The position numbers were made by a program, and so were the translations under genes. The notes below the pieces were generated by a model. It was given only the letters and a program-made list of their open reading frames with translations. It searched no databases and had not been told where the DNA came from. From contig JAHCHE010000001.1 in NCBI GenBank assembly GCA_026129905.1, positions 1-64,000 of the forward strand: 64,000 nucleotides of DNA. The letters are read 5' to 3'. The stretch comes from Bryobacteraceae bacterium (GTDB taxonomy: Bacteria; Acidobacteriota; Terriglobia; Bryobacterales; Bryobacteraceae). This document shows, piece after piece, positions 8,728-17,568 of the stretch. How positions within the stretch are numbered: the first letter of the stretch is position 1; each line of letters begins with the position of its first letter.

Positions 8728-10164
8728 CTACGCCAGTATCCCCCGCACGATCTCCCCGTGCACGTCCGTCAGCCGGAAGTCGCGCCCCGCATAGCGGTAC
8801 GTCAGCCGCGTGTGGTCCAGTCCCAGCAGGTGCAGAATGGTCGCGTGCAGGTCGTGGAAGTGGACTTTGTCCACCACTGAGTAATAGCCGTAATCGTCCG
8901 TCTCGCCGTAAGCGAGACCCGCTTTCACGCCCCCGCCGGCCAGCCACATCGTGAAGGCTTCCGGATTGTGATCGCGCCCGTCGGAGCCCTGCGCCGTCGG
9001 CGTGCGCCCGAATTCCCCTCCCCAAAGCACCAGCGTGTCCTTCAGCAGTCCGCGCGCTTTCAGGTCCTGGAGCAATCCGGCGATCGGCCTGTCCACTTCG
9101 CGCGCATTCTGGCTGTGGTCGCGGCGCAGACGCGAATGCTGGTCCCACTTGTAGCTGTGGCTCACCTGGACGAACCGGACGCCGCGCTCGGAGAAGCGCC
9201 TCGCCATCAGGCACTGGCGCCCGAAATCCTCGGTCACCGGATCGTCCAGCCCGTAAAGCTTCCGCGTGGCCGGCGATTCACCCGAGATGTCCTGCAATTC
9301 CGGCGCTTCCGTCTGCATCCGGAACGCCAGTTCGAAGGATTCGATGCGGCCCTCGAGCGCCCGGTCCGGGCCGGTACGCTCCAGTTGCGCGAGGTTCAAT
9401 TCCTGCACATAGTCGATTTCCATCCGCTGCACGTCCCGCGGCGTCTCGTCGTTGACGATGAACGGAATCTTCGCCTCCCGCGACGGAATGCCCACCGCTC
9501 CGATCGCCGTACCCGCGTAAGGCGCGGGCAGGAACGCCGAGCCGTAGTTGTTCGCGCCCCCGTGGCTCTGCGTCGGGCAGATGGTGATGAACCCCGGCAT
9601 GTTCTGGTTCTCCGAACCCAGCCCGTAGGTGATCCACGAACCCATGGCCGGCCGGACAAACGTGTCGCTCCCGGTGTGCAATTCCAGCAGCGCGCCTCCG
9701 TGCCGCGAGTTCGACCCGCGCATCGACTTGATGAAGCAGATGTCGTCCACCATCCGCCCCACTTCCGGAAACAGGTCGCTTACCCACATCCCGCTCTGGC
9801 CGTATTGCTTGAACTCCCACGGCGAGTTCAACAGGTTAAACGTCTCGCTCGAGACCACCTTCGGTCTCTCGAACGGAAGCGGCTTGCCGTGGTCGCGCTT
9901 CAGCAGCGGCTTGTAGTCGAACGTGTCCACCTGCGACGGTCCGCCGTGCATGAACAGAAAGATGACCCGCTTCGCCCGCGCCTCGAAGTGCGGCGGCTTC
10001 GGCGCGAGCGGATCGGCGGCCGCGGACCCGATCACGCTGCCCGCCCGGGCCGCTTCCCCCAGCAGGCCCGCCAGCGCGAGGCTTCCGAACCCCGCGCTAC
10101 TCGCCTTCAGAAGCTCCCGCCGCGATAGCAAGCGATCAAAATGCGGATTCCAATGCTGGTTCAT
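8728..10164 (-). CDS. DUF1501 family secreted protein (sulfatase-like fold)
   Basis: A 478-residue protein with a Tat signal (RRELLKAS at about residues 15-22, followed by a hydrophobic run). It has DUF1501 blocks: KRVIFLFMHGGPSQVDTFDY, GSWITYGLGS, FGRQCLMARRFSERGVRFVQ and LWGGEFGRTP. The start at 10164 lies 2 bases after the stop of the upstream DUF1549/DUF1553 gene. An upstream-extended frame would run into that gene and was not used. DUF1501 and planctomycete-cytochrome genes are a standard pair in Planctomycetes, Verrucomicrobia and Solibacter-type Acidobacteria, where they are expanded and thought to serve polysaccharide breakdown. The exact reaction is unknown. Confidence 0.93.
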   Translation of the reverse strand: MNQHWNPHFDRLLSRRELLKASSAGFGSLALAGLLGEAARAGSVIGSAAADPLAPKPPHFEARAKRVIFLFMHGGPSQVDTFDYKPLLKRDHGKPLPFERPKVVSSETFNLLNSPWEFKQYGQSGMWVSDLFPEVGRMVDDICFIKSMRGSNSRHGGALLELHTGSDTFVRPAMGSWITYGLGSENQNMPGFITICPTQSHGGANNYGSAFLPAPYAGTAIGAVGIPSREAKIPFIVNDETPRDVQRMEIDYVQELNLAQLERTGPDRALEGRIESFELAFRMQTEAPELQDISGESPATRKLYGLDDPVTEDFGRQCLMARRFSERGVRFVQVSHSYKWDQHSRLRRDHSQNAREVDRPIAGLLQDLKARGLLKDTLVLWGGEFGRTPTAQGSDGRDHNPEAFTMWLAGGGVKAGLAYGETDDYGYYSVVDKVHFHDLHATILHLLGLDHTRLTYRYAGRDFRLTDVHGEIVRGILA

Positions 10165-10166
10165 CG

Positions 10167-13100
10167 TCAGTTCACGTAGATAAATTCGTTGGAGGCGAGC
10201 AGGGCCTTCGCGAAGCTCTGCCATGCGGACAGACGCCGTTCTGCGGCGTCGGCCTTGCCGCTCGCCAGCGCCCGCTCGACGCTCCCCAGGAACGTTAGCG
10301 CCCGGTCTGTTTCCGCCGGCGCCGGGGGCCGCGCCAGCGCCCGTTCGTATGCCCACCGGATGCGCCCCGCATCGTCCAGGTCCTCCCTGGCCAACAGGCT
10401 CTCGGCCATGACGCGCGTGTGGCGCAACACCGTCGGCCCGTTCATCGAGAACAGCGCCTGCGGCGCGACCACGGTCGAATCGCGATCGCCGTTCGACACG
10501 GCCGGATCGGGCATGTCAAACGCCTGGAAGACGTCGTACAACGAGCTGCGAATCACCGGGATGTACACCGACCGGATGTTCCGCTCGTAGTCGATATCGC
10601 CCCCCTTGGCCGTGTCGCTGACGTACTGGCGATCCTTGTACGTAAGGATCGACCCGCCGCCGCTGAGGTCGAGGTTGCCCGCCGCCGCCATCACCGCGTC
10701 CCGGATCGCCTCGCCTTCCAGCCGCCGCCGGTTCGCCCGCCATAGCAGCTTGTTGTCCGGGTCCGCCTCCGCCGCCCGCGCGTCCCAGTCGCTGCTCATC
10801 TGGTATGCGCTCGACAGCATGATCAGCCGGTGCATCCGTTTGATCGACCACCCGCCCTCGACGAACTGCCTCGCCAGCCAGTCCAGCAGCGCTTGGTTAA
10901 CCGGCGGCTCGCCCAACCGGCCGAAGTTGTCTGTCGACGGTACGATGCCGCGCCCGAAATGCCATCGCCAGATCCGGTTCGCCATCACCCGGCTGGTGAG
11001 CGGATGATCCGCGCGCGTCAACCATTGCGCCAGTTCCAGCCTGCCGCTGGCGCGCGAGCTGAGCGGCGGCTGGTGGTCGCCGGCAATCGCGGTGAGGAAT
11101 CCCCGCGGCGCCACCGGACCGAGCGTCCAATGGCTGCCACGAATGTGAATCGCGACGTCGGCCACCTCGCCTTCGGTGACCCCCATCGCCCGCGGAAACT
11201 CCGGCGTCGCCGCCTCGAGCGCCTTCTGCTCGCTCTCCAGCCTCGCCAGTTGCTCCTGCGCCTCACGCGGAAAGTACTGCCGCGAATCCGCCGGCGGCCG
11301 GAACGGACCGAATTTCTCGTAGAGAAGCTGGCGCAGCGCATCGAGTCCCGCGTCCTCCAGCGCTCCGCCTTTCTCGTCCTTCCGGTATCGCTCTTCCTTT
11401 TCGAAATCGACGTCGAAATCCGGATGGAGCTTCTGCCACTGATCCAGGGCCTCGACAAACAGCTCCTGGTACCGCGCCGCCAGTTCTTCCCGGTTCGCCG
11501 GACGGAAATCGCGAAACAGCGCCGCGACCGGCGAAGTCCATTGCTCCAGCGCCGCCCCGCTCTCGTGCGCCAGCCACGCGTAGACCGCCGCCGCCGGCGC
11601 GCCTTCCGAACGGCGCAGATACTCCACCCACTGCTCCAGGAACCCCGGATTCACCCCGTATTGCCGCGCCGTCTGCACGACAGTTTTGGGCGCGCGCTGC
11701 CCCTCCGGCGTGCGGCTTCTCGCCACCGCGAGCCGCGCGAAATAAGGAAACCGCGTCTTGTGTTCCAGCCGGATCGCGTTCCGGCCCGCCTCCAGCCGGA
11801 ACACGCCCGCCACACTCCAACCGCCGGCGTCCGGCGATGCCGCGCGATTCTCCACCGCCTCCGCGCCCTTCTTCACCAGTTCGCCGTTGATGTGGAGATC
11901 GGCCGTGCCCGCGCCCCTTTCTTCGTCCAGCAGCTCAACCTGGTATTCCCCACTGGCCGGCGCGCTCACGTGGTACTCGGCGAAATAAGGCCCCGCGCCC
12001 CCTGCCGGAATATTCGCCTGGCCTTTTTCCAGCTTCCGGTTGACATTGCCTGCCTCGAAGCTCTCCGCGTCCCGGACGATCACGCCGGGTTCGGCCGCCC
12101 GCGGCGCCAGGTGGACCCGCTCGTAGGCCAACGCGTCGCTTGCGGCCTGCAAATAGGCACCCGGCTTGCGCCTCGCCTCAGCCACCAGCTTTCGGTTTTG
12201 CTCCCGGACAATGTTCCCGATCTCCTCGCGCTTGGCCTCGATGCGCGCTTCATGCGCGGCCAGCCGGTCGCGATCTTCCCTGGGGGCCAGCACGTATTCG
12301 TGCCACTTGGCCACCACCTTGAAGTTCTCCATCGTCTTCGAGCTCTTGAAGATGCCCGCCATGGCATAGTAATCGGCCTGGGATATCGGGTCGAACTTAT
12401 GGTCGTGGCAGCGGGCGCATCCGATGGTCAAGCCCATGAAGGCTCGGCCCACCGTGTCCAGTTGCTCGTCGACGATGTCCATCTGCATCTTCACCGGGTC
12501 GTCTTCCGCCAGCATCTTTGCGCCGAGGGAGAGAAACCCGGTGGCCGTCCACCGCTCGATCGTCGTAGCCAGGTCGCCCGCGTCAGGCAGCAGGTCGCCG
12601 GCGATCTGTTCTTGAACGAACTCGTCGTACGGCTTGTCCATGTTGAACGCGCGAATCACGTAGTCCCGATAGCGGAATGCGTTCTTGTAGACGAGATTCT
12701 CGTCCAGACCATTGGAATCGGCGTAGCGGGCGACATCCAGCCAGTGCCGCGCCCACCTTTCTCCATAACGCGGCGACGCCAGCAGGCGATCGACAACTCG
12801 CGAAAATGCATCTGGCGACTCGTCGGCGACGAAGGCGCTAACCTCCTCCGGCGTCGGCGGCAATCCCGTGAGATCGAATGTCGCGCGCCGGATCAGAGTC
12901 CGCTTGTCCGCCGGCGCGGCGGGCTTCAATCCTTTGGCTTCGAGCGCGGCCAGCACGAAAGCGTCCATCGGCGACTTCACCCAGGCCGCGTTGTTGACCG
13001 GAGGAACGCGAGGCTTCTCCGGCGGAATGAAGGCCCAGAACTTCCCCTCTCCCGCCGGTCCTGCCTCCGGCGCCCCCCACGGAGCGCCCATCCGCACCCA

Positions 13101-13469
13101 CTCGGCCAGAATCGCGATATCGGCGTCCTTCAGTTTCCCCGACGGAGGCATCCGCAGCCGAGCGTCCGCGTGCCGGACGGCGCGCAGCAGCAGGCTCTCT
13201 TCCGGCTTTCCTCCGATGATCGCCGGACCTCGCGAGCCTCCTTTGTTGAGACCCTCCGCGCTGTCCAGCCGCAAGCCGCCCATCACGGGCTTGCTCGCCG
13301 CGGAGTGACACGCCAGGCAGTTCTGGACCAGCAGCGGACGTACGTTTTTCTCGAAGAATTCAGCTCCGCCGCTTGCCCCCGACGCCGGCTTCGCGGAGCG
13401 CATGATTAACAGCAATAAGAAGACGTGAACCGCAACCCGCATCCCCAGCCCAGCGCGCATTGATCGCAT
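10167..13469 (-). CDS. PSD1 / planctomycete cytochrome C (DUF1549-DUF1553) protein
   Basis: A 1100-residue exported protein. A signal segment (about 10-30) is followed by a planctomycete-type cytochrome c domain with CLACHSAA at about 54-61. DUF1549 follows at about 160-360 (WVKSPMDAFVLAALEAKGLKP, RATFDLTGLPPTPEEV, RYGERWARHWLDVARYADSN, GCARCHDHKFDPI with a second CxxCH). A middle insert has PA14/carbohydrate-binding-like blocks. DUF1553 is C-terminal (LAQWLTRADHPLTSRVMANR, WRWHFGRGIV, GEAIRDAVM). It is the upstream partner of the DUF1501 gene. The three possible start ATGs at 13469, 13460 and 13442 differ only in the signal peptide. Confidence 0.93.
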   Translation of the reverse strand: MRSMRAGLGMRVAVHVFLLLLIMRSAKPASGASGGAEFFEKNVRPLLVQNCLACHSAASKPVMGGLRLDSAEGLNKGGSRGPAIIGGKPEESLLLRAVRHADARLRMPPSGKLKDADIAILAEWVRMGAPWGAPEAGPAGEGKFWAFIPPEKPRVPPVNNAAWVKSPMDAFVLAALEAKGLKPAAPADKRTLIRRATFDLTGLPPTPEEVSAFVADESPDAFSRVVDRLLASPRYGERWARHWLDVARYADSNGLDENLVYKNAFRYRDYVIRAFNMDKPYDEFVQEQIAGDLLPDAGDLATTIERWTATGFLSLGAKMLAEDDPVKMQMDIVDEQLDTVGRAFMGLTIGCARCHDHKFDPISQADYYAMAGIFKSSKTMENFKVVAKWHEYVLAPREDRDRLAAHEARIEAKREEIGNIVREQNRKLVAEARRKPGAYLQAASDALAYERVHLAPRAAEPGVIVRDAESFEAGNVNRKLEKGQANIPAGGAGPYFAEYHVSAPASGEYQVELLDEERGAGTADLHINGELVKKGAEAVENRAASPDAGGWSVAGVFRLEAGRNAIRLEHKTRFPYFARLAVARSRTPEGQRAPKTVVQTARQYGVNPGFLEQWVEYLRRSEGAPAAAVYAWLAHESGAALEQWTSPVAALFRDFRPANREELAARYQELFVEALDQWQKLHPDFDVDFEKEERYRKDEKGGALEDAGLDALRQLLYEKFGPFRPPADSRQYFPREAQEQLARLESEQKALEAATPEFPRAMGVTEGEVADVAIHIRGSHWTLGPVAPRGFLTAIAGDHQPPLSSRASGRLELAQWLTRADHPLTSRVMANRIWRWHFGRGIVPSTDNFGRLGEPPVNQALLDWLARQFVEGGWSIKRMHRLIMLSSAYQMSSDWDARAAEADPDNKLLWRANRRRLEGEAIRDAVMAAAGNLDLSGGGSILTYKDRQYVSDTAKGGDIDYERNIRSVYIPVIRSSLYDVFQAFDMPDPAVSNGDRDSTVVAPQALFSMNGPTVLRHTRVMAESLLAREDLDDAGRIRWAYERALARPPAPAETDRALTFLGSVERALASGKADAAERRLSAWQSFAKALLASNEFIYVN

Positions 13470-13582
13470 TCTAACCCAAGCGTGCCTCGAACGCTGGCTC
13501 GTCCGCGAACGTTTCCCGCAGCCGGACTGGCAAGATTCCGGTGCGGCGCAACGAGAATGGCGCGGCGGACAATCCGATCCTG

Positions 13583-13893
13583 CACCGCCATCGCGCGCTA
13601 CCGTTACTACTATTTCTACATCCGTGACCCGGCGTTGGAACCACGGTGGTGCGCATCGGCACGTTCATTCCTTTCGAAGCCAGCTACTACCTGAACGGGC
13701 ACAACTTCGTGGAGCGTCAGCTCTCGCCGATGGCGTAAGCTTTCGCAAGGACAACAATGCCTTCGTCGCCGTCTCGGATCCGGAGGCGCTGCAAGCGGCC
13801 GCCGACCGCTTCTCGGCCGCGGTAATCCAGCGTGTCACAGCCGGTTGGAGCGGGCGTGTCATGAAGCGGATCGAGCCATCGATAACATCGTGA
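13583..13893 (+). pseudogene. Frameshifted fragment of an uncharacterised protein
   Basis: Plus-strand reading frames here join into one protein-like segment: ARYRYYYFYIRDPALEP, then in a shifted frame VVRIGTFIPFEASYYLNGHN and FVERQL, a stop, and then SFRKDNNAFVAVSDPEALQA in a third phase. The pieces follow one another without a gap, which is typical of a decayed gene with indels near 13635 and 13735. I recall intact proteins with these blocks as long, uncharacterised bacterial proteins, but cannot name a family. Both ends are missing. Confidence 0.55.
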
Positions 13894-14261
13894 GTCTGTT
13901 CCGTGCGGCTTGAGTTACCAGAAGTAACATCGAGAAATCCTCGACTATTCGAGTCAAGAACATTCGAAGGTACAGGCTACGAGAATCACCGACATAGCGA
14001 TCCGGGTCTGCCGAAACGAACCCAACCGACGCCGCTCCCGCTCCGCTGCCGGAGACCTCGAACGCCGCCGCGCCAGCTTCAAACGCGGTAAACGGCAACA
14101 ATGCGGGTAATAAGGATGCGAATTTACATCCGGTGAAGCCGAAATAGTTCGTCTGGGTTCTAAATTCGTCGCGCCGTTCGATGATTTGAGGTCGCTCTCC
14201 GCCTTCGGCCACCGGAGCGGACTCTTTTCGCGCGGCCGGCGCGTGGATCGCGTCGTCGAGA

Positions 14262-14494
14262 TTATCGCGCGAGGCCTACCGCAACGGCCATCCGCGTCCG
14301 TTCGTTCTTGATATTGTTGTCGAGGCTGCGGCGCAGATAGCCGGTGGCGATCGTCGCTTCATCGTTGTCCGGCGAGCCTTCGCGTCTTCGTCCGCGGCGC
14401 CGGCCTCCGCCGGTTTCCTCCAATACCTCCCGGCAACGATCCAGCGGCGGAATGAGTCGAGGTCGGCGTCGGAAAGCTTCTGGCCCGGCGGCAA
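14262..14494 (-). pseudogene. Decayed planctomycete-cytochrome/DUF1549 fragment
   Basis: One minus frame reads LPPGQKLSDADLDSFRRWIV, the end of a planctomycete-type cytochrome c domain. A second frame downstream reads ATIATGYLRRSLDNNIKNER, which resembles DUF1549. The pieces lie in order but with a frame change and a missing middle. They look like what is left of a second gene of the same type as 10167-13469. From 13894 to 14261 I see only short unconvincing reading frames. Confidence 0.45.
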
Positions 14495-14512
14495 TTATCG
14501 GCTTCCCGGCTG

Positions 14513-14737
14513 CTATCTCCTTCGGCGCCGGTAGAACAGGTTGGAACTCCAGAGTCCACGGCCGAGCAGCAGGAAAACAAGCAGGAGGCAGACGAACGTG
14601 CCGGCCGTGCCCGTAACCAGGTAGTCCGTCTTCGTGCGCGCGCCGGGCAGGGCCTGAAGCATAAAGAACGCGACGGCGGCGAACGCAATCGCGATCGCCG
14701 CGGCGATACCCAGCATTCTGGCCGCGCGCGCCACCAC
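14513..14737 (-). CDS. Small two-helix membrane protein (uncertain)
   Basis: A 74-residue reading frame with a GTG start and two hydrophobic helices (about 8-30 and 41-61), ending in an arginine-rich tail. It follows the flavin reductase by 18 bases on the same strand, so it could be the last gene of that operon. No family is recognised. The high Arg/Ala content and the neighbouring decayed DNA mean it could be a chance frame. Confidence 0.45.
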   Translation of the reverse strand: MVARAARMLGIAAAIAIAFAAVAFFMLQALPGARTKTDYLVTGTAGTFVCLLLVFLLLGRGLWSSNLFYRRRRR

Positions 14738-14755
14738 AAACGATAGTGGCCGGCG

Positions 14756-15454
14756 TCAGTCGTATTTCTCGTAGACGAGTCGCTTGCGGTCGAAGCCGGC
14801 TTCTTTCAGCATCTTCCGAACGTCGTCCACCATCGCTTTCAAGCCGCAGATGTAGACGTCGAGGTCGCGCCGGGCGCCGGCCGCCTCCAGGACGTGGGGC
14901 TGCACGTGGCCGGTCCGGCCGGTCCAGTGCTCGCCGGGCCGGCTCAACACCGGCCAATAGCGGAAGTTGGGATGCGCCTGCTCGATCTTCTTGAAGTCTT
15001 CGTGGTAGAGAATCCCGTGCTCGTAGCGCACGCCGAACACCAGCGTCGCCTGCCGTCCTGATTCCCACAGGCGCGGCGACTGCAACATCGACCGGAACGG
15101 CGCAATCCCCGTCCCGGTGGCGACGAACACCGAATCGCCGACCGGCTCGCGCAGCGTGAAGTAGCCCAGCGGCCCCTGCATCGGCACCAGGTCGCCGGGG
15201 CGAAGGTGGAACAGGTGCGGGGTGAACGTCCCTTCGTCCACCAGGTTCAGGCACAGCTCGAACCGGTTGGCGTTCGGCGCGGAACAGACCGAGTAGGCGC
15301 GCGTAATGGGCCGGCCGCTGACCTCGTCGGTGAGGGAGATAAACTGCCCCGGCTGATACTCCAGCCGCTCCACCTGCGGCACTTCAAACACGAAGTGCCT
15401 CACCTGCGGGGCGATATCCCGGTACTCCAATAACTGTGCTTCCAACTGCGACAT
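14756..15454 (-). CDS. Ferredoxin-NADP reductase-like flavoprotein
   Basis: A 232-residue FNR-type oxidoreductase. The FAD half has YQPGQFISLTDE and RAYSVCSAP. The NAD(P) half has VATGTGIAPFRSML and VYICGLKAMVDDVRKMLKEA, ending in an aromatic YEKYD tail. There is no [2Fe-2S] domain, so it should pass electrons between NAD(P)H and a ferredoxin or flavodoxin. The ATG at 15454 lies 4 bases after the stop of the CbiX-like gene; a longer frame from 15496 would overlap that gene and was rejected. Coupling to a sirohydrochlorin-type chelatase could mean reductant supply for sirohaem-type enzymes, which is inference. Confidence 0.88.
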   Translation of the reverse strand: MSQLEAQLLEYRDIAPQVRHFVFEVPQVERLEYQPGQFISLTDEVSGRPITRAYSVCSAPNANRFELCLNLVDEGTFTPHLFHLRPGDLVPMQGPLGYFTLREPVGDSVFVATGTGIAPFRSMLQSPRLWESGRQATLVFGVRYEHGILYHEDFKKIEQAHPNFRYWPVLSRPGEHWTGRTGHVQPHVLEAAGARRDLDVYICGLKAMVDDVRKMLKEAGFDRKRLVYEKYD

Positions 15455-15458
15455 GGGT

Positions 15459-15818
15459 TCAGCTTTGCCGGGCGCGCTGGAGGAGGATGGACCCAAGCGC
15501 GGGGTGGCCGTCCAGCGTCTCCGTCACGTCGATCCTCACTTTATGGATGCGGGAAGCCTCCTCGACGATTCGAGGCAGGTCCCGGGACGTGTGGCGGCCC
15601 GCCGTCAGAAAATACGGGATCACTACTACGCGGCCTGCGCCGCGATCCACCAGCTTTCCGATCGTCGTCGACAGGTCGGGCGGCGCGCAATCGAGAAACG
15701 CCACGTCCACCAGTTCGTAACCGCCGTCCCGGGCCATCCGGCTGGCCGCCGCGCGAACGGACTCGTTGGCCTCTTCCAGGCGCGAGCCGTGGGCGAAGAC
15801 GACATAACCGGTTTTCAC
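15459..15818 (-). CDS. Short CbiX/SirB-type sirohydrochlorin chelatase
   Basis: A 119-residue protein that corresponds to one half of the usual two-domain CbiX. Seen are VVFAHGSRLEEAN with the metal-binding histidine, VDVAFLDCAPPDL, and VVVIPYFLTAGRHTSRDLP with the second histidine region. Small CbiX proteins work as homodimers and insert Co or Fe into sirohydrochlorin. It is the first gene of a minus-strand pair with the flavin reductase, divergent from the AAC(3)-like gene 80 bases away. Whether it makes cobalamin or sirohaem cannot be told here. Confidence 0.85.
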   Translation of the reverse strand: MKTGYVVFAHGSRLEEANESVRAAASRMARDGGYELVDVAFLDCAPPDLSTTIGKLVDRGAGRVVVIPYFLTAGRHTSRDLPRIVEEASRIHKVRIDVTETLDGHPALGSILLQRARQS

Positions 15819-15898
15819 GGGCCCTCTCTACTTTCAGTTTGCCACAGCGCATACCGAGGCCCATCCGGCCGCTCCTCCGGCCCCGCTATGATCGGGGT

Positions 15899-16777
15899 GT
15901 GTCGGTGACCCGGAACTCGCTTCGCGGCGATCTCGAACGGCTGGGCCTGCGGCGCGGCGACCTGTTGATGATCCACGCCGGCGTTCGCTCCGCCGGCAGA
16001 ATAGTCGGCGGCGTGAACGTCCTCATCCAGGCCATTCTCGACGCCATCGGCGACGAGGGGACGCTGACGGCCTATGTCGATTTCGAGCCGTTCTTCGACG
16101 AGAGCGACGATCCGTCCGCGATCCCCGTGTTCGACAAGCGCATCGCGCGAGCCGCCCGCGACCACGGAGTTCTGCACGAGGCGCTGCGCGCCTGGCCGGC
16201 CGCCATTCGGAGCGGCCATCCCGACGCGGGCGTGGTCGCCGTCGGCCGGTTGGCGGCCTGGATTACGGCGGATCATCCCCTCCAATACGGCTATGGCGAC
16301 GGCTCTCCGTTCGAAAAGATCGTCGAGGCGAACGGGCGAGTTTTGATGATCGGCGCCCCGCTCGACACGATTACCCTGCTCCACTACGCCGAGCACAAGG
16401 CGAACATCCCGGACAAGCGCATTCGCAGGTATCGCCGCCTGATGCCTCGCGAGAACGGCCCGGCGTGGATCGACATCGAGGAGTTCGACACGGCGGCGCC
16501 CGTCAGCGACCGGCTGCCCGAGGGTTGCTTTGAGCGCATCGCCACGGATTACTTGGCCGCCGGCATGGGGCAACAAGGACGGGTCGGCGCCGCCGCCGGC
16601 TTCCTCTTCGATGGGCCCGGGCTTGTCCGCTTCGCGGTCAACTGGTTGGAGACGTTCGCGGGTCCGGGATCGGACGCAGCCGAAGATGCCGCCGCGCGCC
16701 TCAAGCGCCGGGCACGATCAGCGAGGAGGCGCCGCGCGTCTCCTCCGGGAGGAAGTTTCGGCGGAGCAGGTCGATGA
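15899..16777 (+). CDS. AAC(3)-family N-acetyltransferase
   Basis: A 292-residue protein with the antibiotic acetyltransferase (AAC(3)) pattern: RGDLLMIHAGVRSAG near the start (the HSS region of resistance enzymes is HAG here), GTLTAYVDFEP, FGS-like acidic stretch, SGHPDAGVVAVG, YGYGDGSPFEKI, VLMIGAPLDTITLLHYAEHK. The GTG at 15899 is taken as the start; GTG 15905 is possible. Chromosomal members are often not resistance genes. Loss of the HSS serines argues against ordinary aminoglycoside resistance, but the catalytic histidine and the glutamate are present. The last 77 bases overlap the convergent gene downstream, and the C-terminal 25 residues are Arg/Ala-rich and may be readthrough. Confidence 0.8.
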   Translation: MSVTRNSLRGDLERLGLRRGDLLMIHAGVRSAGRIVGGVNVLIQAILDAIGDEGTLTAYVDFEPFFDESDDPSAIPVFDKRIARAARDHGVLHEALRAWPAAIRSGHPDAGVVAVGRLAAWITADHPLQYGYGDGSPFEKIVEANGRVLMIGAPLDTITLLHYAEHKANIPDKRIRRYRRLMPRENGPAWIDIEEFDTAAPVSDRLPEGCFERIATDYLAAGMGQQGRVGAAAGFLFDGPGLVRFAVNWLETFAGPGSDAAEDAAARLKRRARSARRRRASPPGGSFGGAGR

Positions 16778-17339
16778 AGGCGCGCCCGCGCGTCCGGCCG
16801 TTGTTCGCCTGAAACTCCAGCCGAGCCAGGAACACGAGCACCCCCAGGACGTCCTTGTCGCGGATGCTGTGGCTTCCCGTGCGCTCGGCCAATCCGCGCC
16901 GTAATTCCTCGATGGCCTGCCGCAAGCGGTCGGCAACCGTGGCGGCGATGAGGTTGCTCGGACGGCTCTCGTAGTACAAGCCGCTTTCCAGCGTTCGCTG
17001 GGTGCGGATCATGGAATCGAGCGCTTCGCGCACGTCCGTGTCCACCGCCCCCTGCGTGTCAAGCGCCGCCCCGGCGAGCGCATTGGCCGCGGACACCAGC
17101 AACGGCTCGTTCGCCGACAGGAAATCGTCGCTCACCCGAATGTCCCGGTGGGGTATCTTCTCCGGGTCGAGTTCCGGCTGCTTTTCGTGCCTGCGGGCAT
17201 CCTGCAAGTGCGGGCAATCCAGCGGACAACTTACGGTCACTTCCCGTTCTTCCCCGCAGCAGACCGCGCAGATATCGCCTCGGACGCCGGGACAATAACG
17301 CCGCGGCCGCCGCTTTTCGCAGATGACGCAACTCTCCAT
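16701..17339 (-). CDS. Zinc-ribbon conserved hypothetical protein
   Basis: A 212-residue protein. The first 45 residues hold a Cys-rich knuckle: CVICEKRR, YCPG, CAVCCGEE, CPLDCPHLQDARRHE. The rest is mainly alpha-helical (RQAIEELRRGLAERTG, LGVLVFLARLEFQ). This looks like a metal-binding domain joined to a helical bundle. I do not recognise a named family, although similar proteins with CPLDCPHL occur in Acidobacteria. It ends convergently inside the last 77 bases of the AAC(3)-like gene and starts divergently from the 52-residue gene at 17407. Confidence 0.75.
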   Translation of the reverse strand: MESCVICEKRRPRRYCPGVRGDICAVCCGEEREVTVSCPLDCPHLQDARRHEKQPELDPEKIPHRDIRVSDDFLSANEPLLVSAANALAGAALDTQGAVDTDVREALDSMIRTQRTLESGLYYESRPSNLIAATVADRLRQAIEELRRGLAERTGSHSIRDKDVLGVLVFLARLEFQANNGRTRGRAFIDLLRRNFLPEETRGASSLIVPGA

Positions 17340-17406
17340 TCCGATCGCTTGTTTCCTCTTCGGGCGGGCCGGGTGAACCGACCCTCTATCGTATCATTAC
17401 AGCTTC

Positions 17407-17565
17407 ATGGCACGGACATACTTGTACTTCAAGATCGAGGTCGAGCATCCGGACGACGAGCGCATCGAACGGCTGGCGGCGGATTTCGACCGCCAGATTC
17501 GCCGCGTCCACGGCGTGCTCTCGGTCGAGCTGACCAACTCCATCACGAACGCGGAATCCGAGTAA
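17407..17565 (+). CDS. 52-residue conserved-type small protein
   Basis: ATG at 17407, stop at 17563-17565. The product starts MARTYLYFKIEVEHPDDE and ends HGVLSVELTNS plus a short acidic tail. The pattern is balanced, amphipathic and alpha/beta (FKIEVEH strand, RIERLAADFDRQIRRV helix, GVLSVELTN strand), like a small ACT/ferredoxin-like half domain. It fills the gap between two minus-strand genes and has a plausible codon bias. No function is recognised. Confidence 0.6.
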   Translation: MARTYLYFKIEVEHPDDERIERLAADFDRQIRRVHGVLSVELTNSITNAESE

Positions 17566-17568
17566 AGC

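Noticed and set aside
10165-10356. N-terminal extension of the DUF1501 protein
   Set aside because: It lies within the PSD1 gene; the ATG at 10164 with a Tat signal is consistent with the family.
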